Shown: positions 32,032 to 39,425 of the stretch, piece by piece | How the letters are laid out: each line of letters begins with the position of its first letter | Position numbering within the stretch: position 1 is the first letter of the stretch | Assembly (NCBI RefSeq): GCF_028282265.1 | Contig: NZ_JANQIH010000151.1 | Location: 1-39,425 of the forward strand | Direction: 5' to 3' | DNA: 39,425 bases | Origin: Allomuricauda sp. | GTDB taxonomy: Bacteria; Bacteroidota; Bacteroidia; Flavobacteriales; Flavobacteriaceae | Made by a program: the position numbers and the translations under genes | Notes under the pieces: generated by a model | What the model saw: only the letters and a program-made list of their open reading frames with translations | What the model was told of the DNA's origin: nothing | Database searches by the model: none

Positions 32032-32529
32032 ATGAGTACGAAAGAATTCTTGGAACTACTTAAATCCAACCAAAACAAAGAACTTATGTTCGAATACCTA
32101 CCTGGCAAATATGTTGGTGCCAACTATCATATTACCGAGGTTAAAAATATCACCATTGACTCCGTTGATTGTGGTGCAGGAACAGATTTCTGGAAAGAAA
32201 CCATTGTGCAGCTATGGGAAAGTCCAAAGGAAACAGATAAAAAGGAATTCATGTCAAGTTATAAGGCGTTGGGCATTCTTAACAAAGTAGACCGTATGCA
32301 CCCCATGACCCAAGATGCTGAACTGAAAATTGAATATAGCAACACAACATTTCACACCGCCCAGCTCTTTGTTCAAGGCTACTCCATCGGTAAAAATGCT
32401 TTAATTCTTCACCTCTCAGTCAAAAAAACAGACTGTAAAGCCAAAGAAACCTGTGGCGTACCTGTTGAAACTCACGAAAGTCAAAAAGAATTGGCGAATT
32501 GTTGTGCGCCTGGAAGCGGTTGTTGCTAA
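32032..32529 (+). CDS. DUF6428 family protein with cysteine-rich C-terminus
   Basis: The 165-residue protein is of the DUF6428 type, which I recall mainly from arsenic clusters of Bacteroidetes. It contains KYVGANYHITEVKNITIDSVDCG, FWKETIVQLWES, and YSNTTFHTAQLF. The C-terminal 40 residues carry several Cys (KTDCKAKETCGVP, then NCCAPGSGCC), a likely soft-metal binding tail. No known enzyme motif is seen. It is second in an operon of four, three bases after arsR and 12 bases before the acetyltransferase gene. A role as arsenic-binding or delivery protein is inferred from the tail and the neighbours. Confidence 0.85.
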   Translation: MSTKEFLELLKSNQNKELMFEYLPGKYVGANYHITEVKNITIDSVDCGAGTDFWKETIVQLWESPKETDKKEFMSSYKALGILNKVDRMHPMTQDAELKIEYSNTTFHTAQLFVQGYSIGKNALILHLSVKKTDCKAKETCGVPVETHESQKELANCCAPGSGCC

Positions 32530-32541
32530 CTTTGTTATACC

Positions 32542-33033
32542 ATGAAGATACGTGAAATGAGTCCCGATGATTGGGAGTCTGTTTCCAAAATTTATAAGGA
32601 AGGTATCGAAACGGGCATAGCTACTTTCGAACAGCAAATCCCTTCCTATGAGCATTGGGACGAAGCGCATATCCAATCATGTAGATTAGTGGTGGAAGAA
32701 AACGGAACGCTGTTGGGATGGGCAGCTTTATCTCCTGTTTCCAGTCGATGTGTGTATGGAGGTGTTGGCGAGGTCAGTATATATGTGGGAAACTTGAGTC
32801 GTGGAAAGGGAGTTGGGAAAGCACTTTTGCAACAGCTTATCGATGAAAGTGAAAAAGCCGGTTTTTGGACGATTCAATCGGGAATCTTCCCAGAGAATAA
32901 GGCAAGTATACATCTCCATGAAAAAGTAGGCTTCCGATTTATCGGAAAACGAGAACGGGTTGGCAAAATACATGGGGTTTGGAAGGATAACCTCCTTTTT
33001 GAAAAACGTAGTAACCAAGTAGGAATAGATTAA
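32542..33033 (+). CDS. arsN1: ArsN1-like GNAT acetyltransferase (phosphinothricin/arsinothricin type)
   Basis: The 163-residue GNAT protein has the pattern of the phosphinothricin N-acetyltransferase family: IYKEGIETGIATFEQQIPS, GWAALSPVSSRCVYGGVGEVSIYV, SRGKGVGKALLQQLI (acetyl-CoA loop), FPENKASIHLHEKVGFRFIGKRERVGK and HGVWKDNLLFEK. Members in arsenic operons, called ArsN1, acetylate the organoarsenical antibiotic arsinothricin; others act on phosphinothricin. Its place between DUF6428 and arsC favours ArsN1, but the substrate cannot be proved from the sequence. It starts 12 bases after DUF6428 and ends 19 bases before arsC. Confidence 0.82.
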   Translation: MKIREMSPDDWESVSKIYKEGIETGIATFEQQIPSYEHWDEAHIQSCRLVVEENGTLLGWAALSPVSSRCVYGGVGEVSIYVGNLSRGKGVGKALLQQLIDESEKAGFWTIQSGIFPENKASIHLHEKVGFRFIGKRERVGKIHGVWKDNLLFEKRSNQVGID

Positions 33034-33052
33034 TCATCAAATCAAAAAAACT

Positions 33053-33475
33053 ATGAAAAACGTATTGGTCCTCTGCACAGGAAATTCATGCCGAAGCCAA
33101 ATGGCCCATGGCTATTTGAACAGCTACCAAGATTCATTGGCAAAGATTTACAGCGCTGGTATCGAAACCCACGGACTGAATCCGGGAGCGGTTGCCATTA
33201 TGAAAGAAGATGGCATTGATATCTCCCACCACACATCAAATCATGTGGATGAATACGAAGGGATTGAGTGGGACTACATCATAACCGTATGTGATCACGC
33301 CAAAGAGAATTGTCCGTTCATTCCCGCTAAAAACGCTGAGCGAATACACCACAACTTTTCAGACCCTTCAAAAGTTAAAGGAACAGAACAGGAAATTCAT
33401 GAAGCTTTTTTTAAGACACGAGAAGAAATCAAGGAGTTTTGCTATGAGTTTATAAAAGAAGAGCTCACAAATTAA
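33053..33475 (+). CDS. arsC: Arsenate reductase, low-molecular-weight phosphatase type
   Basis: The 140-residue enzyme reduces arsenate to arsenite. The P-loop CTGNSCRS begins at catalytic Cys8. The redox pair lies at Cys80 and Cys87 (TVCDHAKENCPF), as in thioredoxin-coupled ArsC of the Staphylococcus pI258 type. The acid Asp of the loop NFSDPSKVKG is at residue 104. It is the last gene of the arsR-DUF6428-arsN1-arsC unit. The expected efflux permease (ACR3 or ArsB) does not follow: the next gene is on the opposite strand, seven bases away. Confidence 0.93.
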   Translation: MKNVLVLCTGNSCRSQMAHGYLNSYQDSLAKIYSAGIETHGLNPGAVAIMKEDGIDISHHTSNHVDEYEGIEWDYIITVCDHAKENCPFIPAKNAERIHHNFSDPSKVKGTEQEIHEAFFKTREEIKEFCYEFIKEELTN

Positions 33476-33482
33476 AGGCTTA

Positions 33483-34484
33483 TTACTGTTCTTCATAATC
33501 TAAGGGCAGCAGGTCGGCTATTCTTTTTGTTCCCATGTCTCCCCCAAAAAGAATGGGCTTTTTTGACGTGTGATTTCCGAAGGAATCGATAAAAAATACG
33601 TTGCCTTCCATTTTCATGAGGGAACCAAAGCTATCCAAATAGGTGATGTAAAGTTCTTTTTCCTTGCATGAAACTAGGGCAATTCCGGTTTTTGAATGTT
33701 CCAACAATAAAACTGAATAAGAATCTGTTTCAAAAGCGTTTCTATAAACCTTGAAGCTTTCTTCCTTCAATTTCTTTTGGTACAAAGAACGCATGAAGTG
33801 CAACGTGGACCCTTGATACACCTTTTTGCGCCTTCGGATGGATTTTGCCCCTTTCTTATCTACAAAAAAAGACTTGCCGGTATTAAAGGTTCTTTCAATC
33901 TTAGGATCCAATTTCTCGCTATTACTGAAAATCAACTTAAAATTCTCGAGAACATAGTTGATTTCATATCCCAAATACTCATTCTTAATCTGAAGCGGAA
34001 CATTGGCAAAGGCATACATCGTCTTTTCCGAATTGCTATAATGAAGTATCAAATCTTGCGGATTGGCAATTGTGGTTTCGCGGGCAGCTCGTGTCTCTCC
34101 CAGAAACTCCCTCAAAAATATCCTCATTTTCTTTTTTCTGTCCCAAATGTCCTCTTCCAAAACCACCTCATTCAGTTCGATCAACTTTGGTTTTAAATAA
34201 ACAACACCCATGTTCGCTTGAACTGAATCGAACAGAGCTGTTTTGTATCCGATATGACTAACTACCAAAGTAGCTGTCATTTCTTCCCTTTTTTTAAGCT
34301 CAAAAAAACCGTTCCGATTAGTAACAGTACCCAAAGTGGTTCCATCAAAAAAGACCGATGCCCCAATCAAAGGTTGCTCTGTTCCAGTCTCTTTGACATA
34401 TCCTGAAATTAATGTTTGTCCTGAACAAAAAACTATGGAAAAAACCGCGAAAACTACTGTTAAGAAAATGCTGCGGTAGGGCAT
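33483..34484 (-). CDS. Secreted CarboxypepD_reg-like domain protein
   Basis: The 333-residue protein has a signal peptide (IFLTVVFAVFSIVFCSGQ). Residues of about 24-105 form a carboxypeptidase-regulatory-like Ig fold: ISGYVKETGTEQPLIGASVFF, GTVTNRNGFFEL and VVSHIGYKTALF, then VVYLKPKLIELNEVVL. The following 220 residues (RKKKMRIFLREFLGETRAA, YFLGYEINYVLENFKL-type strands) match a common Bacteroidetes architecture of unknown role. It resembles the N-terminal extension of TonB-dependent receptors, but no plug or barrel follows. The gene starts one base after the stop codon of the acyltransferase gene, so they are co-transcribed. No T9SS tail is present. Confidence 0.85.
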   Translation of the reverse strand: MPYRSIFLTVVFAVFSIVFCSGQTLISGYVKETGTEQPLIGASVFFDGTTLGTVTNRNGFFELKKREEMTATLVVSHIGYKTALFDSVQANMGVVYLKPKLIELNEVVLEEDIWDRKKKMRIFLREFLGETRAARETTIANPQDLILHYSNSEKTMYAFANVPLQIKNEYLGYEINYVLENFKLIFSNSEKLDPKIERTFNTGKSFFVDKKGAKSIRRRKKVYQGSTLHFMRSLYQKKLKEESFKVYRNAFETDSYSVLLLEHSKTGIALVSCKEKELYITYLDSFGSLMKMEGNVFFIDSFGNHTSKKPILFGGDMGTKRIADLLPLDYEEQ

Positions 34485-34485
34485 T

Positions 34486-36279
34486 TTAGGGGTTTTTAAG
34501 TTCCAATTCTGCTTGGAATTCCTCCATAACCGGCTTTACGGTACTTTCGGGGAGGTCGGCAATTTTAATATACATCAATCCATCCACTGAATTATTGAAA
34601 AGGGGGTCCACATTAAAAGCAACAACTTTCGCATTCTGCTTAATGTACTTTTTAATCAATACCGGTAAACGAAGACTGCCAGGTTCCACTTCGCTGATAA
34701 GCTTATCAAATTTATTGAGGTCGGCCTGGGTTTCATCAAAAACAAACTCTTTATCAGCATCGTTGAGCTTCACCTTAAACTCTTTTTTGGGACGAATGTA
34801 TTGCGCCACATAAGGATCCCAATAATTGGATTTCATGAATTCAATCATCAAAGATTTCGAGAAATTCGAAAACTGATTACTTATACTTACCCCTCCAATT
34901 AAGTATTTGTGTTCTGGATGTCTTAGAGTGGTATGGACGATTCCCTTCCATAACAAGAAGAGCGGCATCGGTTTTTGCTGGTATTCTTTTACGATATAGG
35001 CCCGCCCCATTTCAATGGATTTCCTCATCATTCCATATAGCTCCGGTTCAAATCGAAAAAGATCTTGAAGGTAAAACCCGTCAATCCCATATTTTTCAAA
35101 TATCTGGGACCCCAATCCCATTCGATACGCCCCTACAATAATTTTCTCTTCATTATCCCAAAGAAAAAGGTGATGGTAGTACGAATCAAACTGGTCAAGG
35201 TCAATGGCGTTATTGGTTCCCTCTCCTACTTCCCGAAAAGTAATTTCGCGCTGGCGACCTATCTCTTTTAGGATAAAGGGCATATCTTTCTCTTGGGCCA
35301 AGTAAACCTCGTAGTTTTTACTTTGGAGCAACCTACAATCCTTTTCCCTAAGCTTTTCTATCTCCCCTTCAAGCACCTTCACACTAACGGCGGAAGCAAT
35401 TTTTTTAGGGGACTTCGGAATTTTCAGCGATGTGGGCACCTTATCAATCAATCGTTCCGTTTCAAAGGCATTAGCCAGTAAATAGGTTTTCTTGCGGAGC
35501 AACTCTGTGAATCCATCCAAAGTTTCTTCTTCTTTCTGGGAATCGACTGATATGGGCTGACCCACTCGAACCTTTATGGGTCTTCGGCTTTGGGTAGTTA
35601 GCTCAGATGGAAGCTTCGCGGTCCTAAAGACATCGTTCATCTTTGAAAGTCGGTAAAAAAGACGACTGTTTCGAGCGTGAAAATAGATAGGCACAACAGG
35701 TACTTCCGCCTTACGTATCAATTTAATGGCCGCTTCTTCCCAAGGGCGATCCACGACCAACTTTCCGTCTTTATAAGTAGACACTTCTCCGGCCGGAAAA
35801 ATTCCAAGGGGATGACCATCCCTTAAGTGCGAAAGAGCATTCTTAAAACCCATGACACTGCTTTTTGCGTCCTTATGGCTTTCAAAAGGATTAACAGGCA
35901 TAATATAGGGTTTCAAAGGCTGAATACGTTGTAACAAAAAATTGGCAATGATTTTAAAATCCTCGCGCTGTTGCAACATTAGCTTCAGCAATAAAACTCC
36001 GTCGATTCCACCCAAAGGATGATTGCTGATGGTAATGAAAGGCCCAGATTTCGGTAGTCGCTTTAGGTCTTCCTCAGGAATTTCGAAATCTATTTCATAG
36101 TGCTCAAGGATAGCATCCAAAAAATCGGGGCCATCAAGCTCTCGGTTTCTGTTATAGAAACGATTTATGGTGGTCATTTTGGTAGCCACCATCAAAAGCC
36201 AACCTATAAAAGTGCCTAAGAAGCCATACCGATTCACATGAATCACCTTTGCTACTTCCTTCGCCGAAACCAACCCCAT
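34486..36279 (-). CDS. OlsF-like bifunctional acyltransferase (ornithine lipid synthesis)
   Basis: This 597-residue fusion has an N-terminal lysophospholipid-acyltransferase domain (about 60-270), with motifs SNHPLGGIDGVLLLKLM, LGIFPAGEVSTYKD and VPVVPIYFHARNS. The C-terminal GNAT/OlsB-like domain (about 320-480) contains REITFREVGEGTNNAID, VGAYRMGLGSQIFEKYG, ELYGMMRKSIEMGRAYI and PLFLLWKGI. Known OlsF of Flavobacterium and Serratia has both domains on one chain and makes ornithine or related aminoacyl lipids, with the N-acyl step by the OlsB-like part and the O-acyl step by the other. It is the first gene of a two-gene unit. The lipid head group (ornithine, glycine or other) cannot be told from sequence. 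Confidence 0.9.
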   Translation of the reverse strand: MGLVSAKEVAKVIHVNRYGFLGTFIGWLLMVATKMTTINRFYNRNRELDGPDFLDAILEHYEIDFEIPEEDLKRLPKSGPFITISNHPLGGIDGVLLLKLMLQQREDFKIIANFLLQRIQPLKPYIMPVNPFESHKDAKSSVMGFKNALSHLRDGHPLGIFPAGEVSTYKDGKLVVDRPWEEAAIKLIRKAEVPVVPIYFHARNSRLFYRLSKMNDVFRTAKLPSELTTQSRRPIKVRVGQPISVDSQKEEETLDGFTELLRKKTYLLANAFETERLIDKVPTSLKIPKSPKKIASAVSVKVLEGEIEKLREKDCRLLQSKNYEVYLAQEKDMPFILKEIGRQREITFREVGEGTNNAIDLDQFDSYYHHLFLWDNEEKIIVGAYRMGLGSQIFEKYGIDGFYLQDLFRFEPELYGMMRKSIEMGRAYIVKEYQQKPMPLFLLWKGIVHTTLRHPEHKYLIGGVSISNQFSNFSKSLMIEFMKSNYWDPYVAQYIRPKKEFKVKLNDADKEFVFDETQADLNKFDKLISEVEPGSLRLPVLIKKYIKQNAKVVAFNVDPLFNNSVDGLMYIKIADLPESTVKPVMEEFQAELELKNP

Positions 36280-36354
36280 GCTTTATCAATTAGGTAAAGG
36301 TAAATATAGGAAATAACCCAAACAGGGAAGCAAACAATTAAAACCCAAACGAAT

Positions 36355-37605
36355 TTATTTTACAACCAGCTGGACCGTCTCCCTGCCTCGTTGCTCGACC
36401 AAAACTGTTCTTCCGTTTTGAAAGGATTTCAAAGCATCATCATTAAAATGGCGTATGGTATATAATGAAACATTTTCATGACAGACCACCTTGAATTTTC
36501 TTTTAAGCTCTTCCAACATGGATGGCAATCCTCCAAACTTGTTGTCCAAACAAACAGAGAAACTTATTGCTGAATTTTGAATGAGATCTACTTTCATGCG
36601 GTGATCGTGGAACAATTTGAAGATTTCACTTATGTTGTTTTCAACTATGAAGGAGAAGTCAAGGGAGGACAGTTTTAATAAAACCTGATTTTTCTTCACA
36701 ATGAAGCAAGGTATTTCAGGTGAGATTCCCTGACCCTTAGCAACCTTGGTCCCATTCCCTGACGGATCAATAAAAGACTTTACATGTAAAGGAATCTCCT
36801 TGCGCTGCAGGGGTTGAAGTGTTTTGGGATGAATCACGGAAGCTCCATAAAAAGCCAATTCGATAGCCTCTCGATACGAAACATGGTCCAAAAGTTGGGT
36901 TTCCTTAAAAGTACGGGGGTCAGCATTCAATACCCCAGGAACATCTTTCCAGATAGTCACCGAATCGGCATTAAGACAATAAGCCAAAATTGCGGCTGTA
37001 TAATCCGACCCTTCTCGTCCTAGTGTCGTGGTAAAGTTATTGTCATCACTTCCCAAGAATCCCTGTGAAATATTGAGCTTGGTAACGTCTACTTTTTCAT
37101 TGACTTCTTTTTGGGTACGTTCCCAATTTACCCTTGCATCTCTATACGAGCTGTCTGTTTTAATCAACTCCCGTACATCTTGCCAAACATTGGGTATTCC
37201 TACTTCGTTGAGATAGGCACTTACAATAGTGGTTGAAATCAGTTCTCCATAACCCACTACCTGATCATACACGAATGAATACTTTGGCGACTTGTTCCAC
37301 GCTAAAAAGCCCTTTACTTCCTCAAAAAGAGCCTTGACCTTTGCGTAAATAGGATGATTTTTGTTTTCAAACAAATCAACCAAAATGGCATTATGATATT
37401 CCAACACTTCTTGTAAAGCATTAGATACTTTATCCTTATCTTCAAAATAAGCTTCAACCACATTTTCCATGGCATTGGTCATTTTTCCCATGGCTGAAAC
37501 CACTAAAAAAGTGTCGCTGTATCCGACCTCTTGCAATACCCTTACCAAGTTCTTCACTCCGTTTGCATCCTTGACAGATGCACCGCCAAACTTAAAAACT
37601 CTCAT
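36355..37605 (-). CDS. Aspartate kinase (lysine-sensitive type layout)
   Basis: This 416-residue monofunctional aspartokinase catalyses the first step to lysine, threonine and methionine. The kinase domain has KFGGASVKDANGVKNLV at the N-terminus, the substrate-binding TTTLGREGSDYTAAILAY and TIWKDVPGVLNADPR. ACT-like regulatory sequence occupies about 310-416 (FSFIVENNISEIFKLFHDHRM, VDLIQNSAISFSVCLDN). No homoserine dehydrogenase domain is attached. The GNAT gene upstream overlaps its start by four bases, so expression is coupled. The isozyme and its feedback amino acid cannot be settled by eye. Confidence 0.95.
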   Translation of the reverse strand: MRVFKFGGASVKDANGVKNLVRVLQEVGYSDTFLVVSAMGKMTNAMENVVEAYFEDKDKVSNALQEVLEYHNAILVDLFENKNHPIYAKVKALFEEVKGFLAWNKSPKYSFVYDQVVGYGELISTTIVSAYLNEVGIPNVWQDVRELIKTDSSYRDARVNWERTQKEVNEKVDVTKLNISQGFLGSDDNNFTTTLGREGSDYTAAILAYCLNADSVTIWKDVPGVLNADPRTFKETQLLDHVSYREAIELAFYGASVIHPKTLQPLQRKEIPLHVKSFIDPSGNGTKVAKGQGISPEIPCFIVKKNQVLLKLSSLDFSFIVENNISEIFKLFHDHRMKVDLIQNSAISFSVCLDNKFGGLPSMLEELKRKFKVVCHENVSLYTIRHFNDDALKSFQNGRTVLVEQRGRETVQLVVK

Positions 37606-38099
37606 GTAATCTTTTCTGAATTTATATTTTCTATATATGCTTCAATTCCTTTTTCATTTAACTGAACCACGTCCCAATCTCGCATTACCTTTGCACCCTT
37701 GCTTTCATAAAAAGTGATGGCCGGATCATTCCAATCCAAAACCTCCCAACAGATTCGTTTTACCCCCAGGGCATATCCATACCTAACAACCTCATCCAAA
37801 AGCGCTGATCCGACTCCCTTGCCCCTCGCCTTTTCTGTAATAATTAGGTCCTCCAGATGAATCACAGGCCCTTTCCAGGTAGAATAACGAGGGTATACCA
37901 AGGCGATGCCCAAGATTTGGTCAAGATTTTCGGCGACAAAACAATGAAAAAGTGGTTTTTTACCAAAACCATCTCTTATCAAATCCTCAGATGTGACCTC
38001 AACTTCCTGAGGTTCATTTTCATACTCCGCCAATTCCTGAATCAAGCCGATGACCTGATTCATGTCTTCTTTACGAGCTTCTCGAATTGCAAATTCCAT
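37602..38099 (-). CDS. GNAT family N-acetyltransferase
   Basis: The 165-residue enzyme resembles the diamine or spermidine/thialysine-type acetyltransferases. Visible parts are IREARKEDMNQVIGLIQELAEYEN at the N-terminus, FHCFVAENLDQILGIALVYPRYSTW, the acetyl-CoA loop ITEKARGKGVGSALLDEVV and RICWEVLDWNDPAITFYESKGA. The WEVLDWN phrase is typical of SSAT-like proteins, for which the substrate is a polyamine or thialysine. The ATG at 38099 is preferred to the TTG at 38120. It overlaps aspartate kinase in ATGA. A link to lysine or aspartate metabolism is a guess from coupling. Confidence 0.9.
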   Translation of the reverse strand: MEFAIREARKEDMNQVIGLIQELAEYENEPQEVEVTSEDLIRDGFGKKPLFHCFVAENLDQILGIALVYPRYSTWKGPVIHLEDLIITEKARGKGVGSALLDEVVRYGYALGVKRICWEVLDWNDPAITFYESKGAKVMRDWDVVQLNEKGIEAYIENINSEKIT

Positions 38100-38208
38100 A
38101 TTGTTACAAATAAAACTCAAAGTTATAAATATCTAAAACTAAACCTCATCGAAAACGATGTAGTATCACAAAATACCCGATATTTGCCTTCAAATAAAAC
38201 ACTCTTCC

Positions 38209-39222
38209 ATGTTTGAAAAACAACATATCACACTTGGGGAATTCATCATAGCCAATCAGAATTCATTTCAATACACTTCAGGGGAATTATCCCGTCTTCT
38301 TAACGGTATTCGGTTGGCCGCAAAAGTAGTTAATCACGAAGTGAACAAGGCTGGCCTTGTTGATATTATTGGGGCCGCTGGGGATACCAATATCCAGGGG
38401 GAAAACCAACAAAAACTGGATGTGCTTGCCAATGAAAAGTTCATCCAAACCCTTAAAAATCGTGAAATTGTCTGCGGAATTGCTTCGGAAGAGGAAGACG
38501 ACTTCATTGCAATCAACAGCTTCGACGAAAAACACCAAAATAAGTACATTGTTTTAATCGATCCATTGGACGGTTCTTCAAACATTGATGTAAACGTATC
38601 AGTGGGTACTATCTTTTCTATCTATAGAAGAGTTACTCCAGTTGGTACTCCAGTTACCTTACAAGACTTTTTGCAGCCCGGCAGAAATCAGATTGCAGCA
38701 GGTTATTTTGTTTACGGTACGTCGACTATGCTTGTGTATACCACCGGAGATGGGGTAAACGGCTTCACCTTGAATCCCGCGTTAGGAACATTTTACCTCT
38801 CCCACCCCAACATGCAATTCCCTGAAACCGGAAAAATCTATTCGGTAAATGAAGGGAATTACATCCATTTTCCACAAGGGGTAAAAGACTACATCAAATA
38901 TTGTCAGATGGAAGAAGGTGACCGACCCTATACCTCTAGATATATTGGTTCGTTGGTATCGGATTTCCATCGAAACATGATCAAAGGTGGAATTTATATG
39001 TATCCTAAAAGCAGTAAAGCCTATAATGGAAAATTGCGATTGTTATACGAGTGCAACCCCATGGCCTTTTTGGCCGAACAGGCCAACGGAAAGGCTAGTG
39101 ACGGCTTTAATCCCATTATGGATATACAGCCCACTGAGCTGCATCAAAGGGCTCCTTTTTTCTGCGGAAGCAGAAAGATGGTAGAAAAAGCTGAGGAGTT
39201 TATGGCCTTGGCCAGTTCTTAA
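38209..39222 (+). CDS. fbp: Class I fructose-1,6-bisphosphatase
   Basis: The 337-residue enzyme catalyses the key gluconeogenic dephosphorylation of fructose 1,6-bisphosphate. Metal and substrate motifs are complete: [84 protein letters not shown] and [21 protein letters not shown]. The length is normal. It is divergent from the GNAT-aspartate kinase genes with 109 bases between, and its stop overlaps the converging TerB-like gene by four bases. Confidence 0.98.
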   Translation: MFEKQHITLGEFIIANQNSFQYTSGELSRLLNGIRLAAKVVNHEVNKAGLVDIIGAAGDTNIQGENQQKLDVLANEKFIQTLKNREIVCGIASEEEDDFIAINSFDEKHQNKYIVLIDPLDGSSNIDVNVSVGTIFSIYRRVTPVGTPVTLQDFLQPGRNQIAAGYFVYGTSTMLVYTTGDGVNGFTLNPALGTFYLSHPNMQFPETGKIYSVNEGNYIHFPQGVKDYIKYCQMEEGDRPYTSRYIGSLVSDFHRNMIKGGIYMYPKSSKAYNGKLRLLYECNPMAFLAEQANGKASDGFNPIMDIQPTELHQRAPFFCGSRKMVEKAEEFMALASS

Positions 39223-39425
39223 TGGTCAAGAAGATATTGATAGGCCTCAAAATCTATTCTTCCTGAGAAAATATCAAATGATTTTTTAATCAATTCTTTG
39301 GCTCCGTCCAAAGAATACCCCAATCCTATAGCATATTTTTCAATAAGGATCATTTGATCCTCATGGATCTTACTGTCAGCAAAAACTATCTTGAAGAAAT
39401 CGAACAAACGCTTAAGCCTTTGTTC
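39219..39425 (-). CDS. TerB-like protein, C-terminal part (truncated by window edge)
   Basis: The frame is open to base 39425, so the start lies beyond the window; the TTG at 39407 on the track is probably internal. The visible 68 codons have an alpha-helical pattern ([29 protein letters not shown]), with the acidic [10 protein letters not shown] loop typical of TerB/DjlA-type helical-bundle proteins. TerB-like proteins occur in stress or tellurite-resistance settings and in many others, so no function is inferred. It converges on fbp with a four-base overlap of the stop codons. Confidence 0.65.
   Translation of the reverse strand, partial: EQRLKRLFDFFKIVFADSKIHEDQMILIEKYAIGLGYSLDGAKELIKKSFDIFSGRIDFEAYQYLLDH

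Noticed and set aside
34486-36279. Hemolysin annotation for the acyltransferase fusion
   Set aside because: The OlsB-like GNAT domain is often labelled hemolysin by transfer, but the NHPLGGIDG acyltransferase domain and fusion layout fit OlsF-type lipid synthesis.

Overview
The window looks like a stretch of chromosome from a marine-type member of the Flavobacteriaceae (Bacteroidetes). The evidence is a type IX secretion (T9SS) cargo operon with a PorP/SprF protein, type A and type B T9SS C-terminal domains, Bacteroidetes-style promoters (TTG, about 20 bases, TAnnTTTG), a fused OlsF-like ornithine-lipid acyltransferase, DUF4286 and DUF6428 proteins, and moderately AT-rich sequence with few Shine-Dalgarno sites. 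The genus cannot be fixed from the sequence alone. Most of the window is ordinary core and surface-protein content, with no prophage, insertion sequence, CRISPR array or rRNA.

Layout. (1) 1-1051: the end of a LytTR regulator facing a siroheme synthase. (2) 1145-8460, minus strand: a three-gene surface operon, namely a 1468-residue DUF11-repeat adhesin with a type B sorting domain, a PorP/SprF outer-membrane protein and an OmpA/PD40 protein, followed by a 396-base intergenic region. (3) 8857-10370: an orphan secreted protein, then tRNA-Leu(CAA), a small GIY-YIG nuclease gene that stops one base before the tRNA, and a second broken copy of the 5' part of the same tRNA carrying two GC-rich palindromes. 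(4) 10371-12702: prs, rplY, terminator, pth. (5) 12704-17166, minus strand: a secreted reprolysin-type metalloprotease translationally coupled to a lipoprotein. (6) 17221-25925, plus strand: ribF, a vitamin-K-carboxylase-like HTTM protein, serS, a TPR protein, DUF4286, a gamma-glutamylcyclotransferase-like protein, rsmA, mgtE and a cupin. Many of these genes start with GTG or TTG and overlap. (7) 26007-28145, minus strand: a beta-propeller lipoprotein and a membrane-bound AraC-type regulator, each preceded by the same 17-base motif. (8) 28279-31624: a SerA-like dehydrogenase, a membrane LuxR-type regulator, DUF4199, DUF1801, VOC and DUF4870 proteins. (9) 31705-33475: an arsenic operon (arsR, DUF6428, arsN1-like, arsC) behind a 16-base perfect palindrome, with no efflux permease. 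(10) 33483-38099, minus strand: a CarboxypepD-like secreted protein, an OlsF-like acyltransferase, aspartate kinase and a GNAT. (11) 38209-end: fbp and the edge of a TerB-like gene.

The most unusual spot is 9796-10206. The GIY-YIG gene lies between an apparently intact tRNA-Leu and a 5'-tRNA remnant, as expected if a small mobile cassette entered the anticodon arm and rebuilt the tRNA with its own 5' half. A G-G mismatch in the anticodon stem of the rebuilt tRNA lies exactly at the inferred junction. The second most useful observation is the shared TCGACnnAATGTATACA motif upstream of the AraC-type regulator and its neighbouring lipoprotein, which predicts a two-gene regulatory unit.
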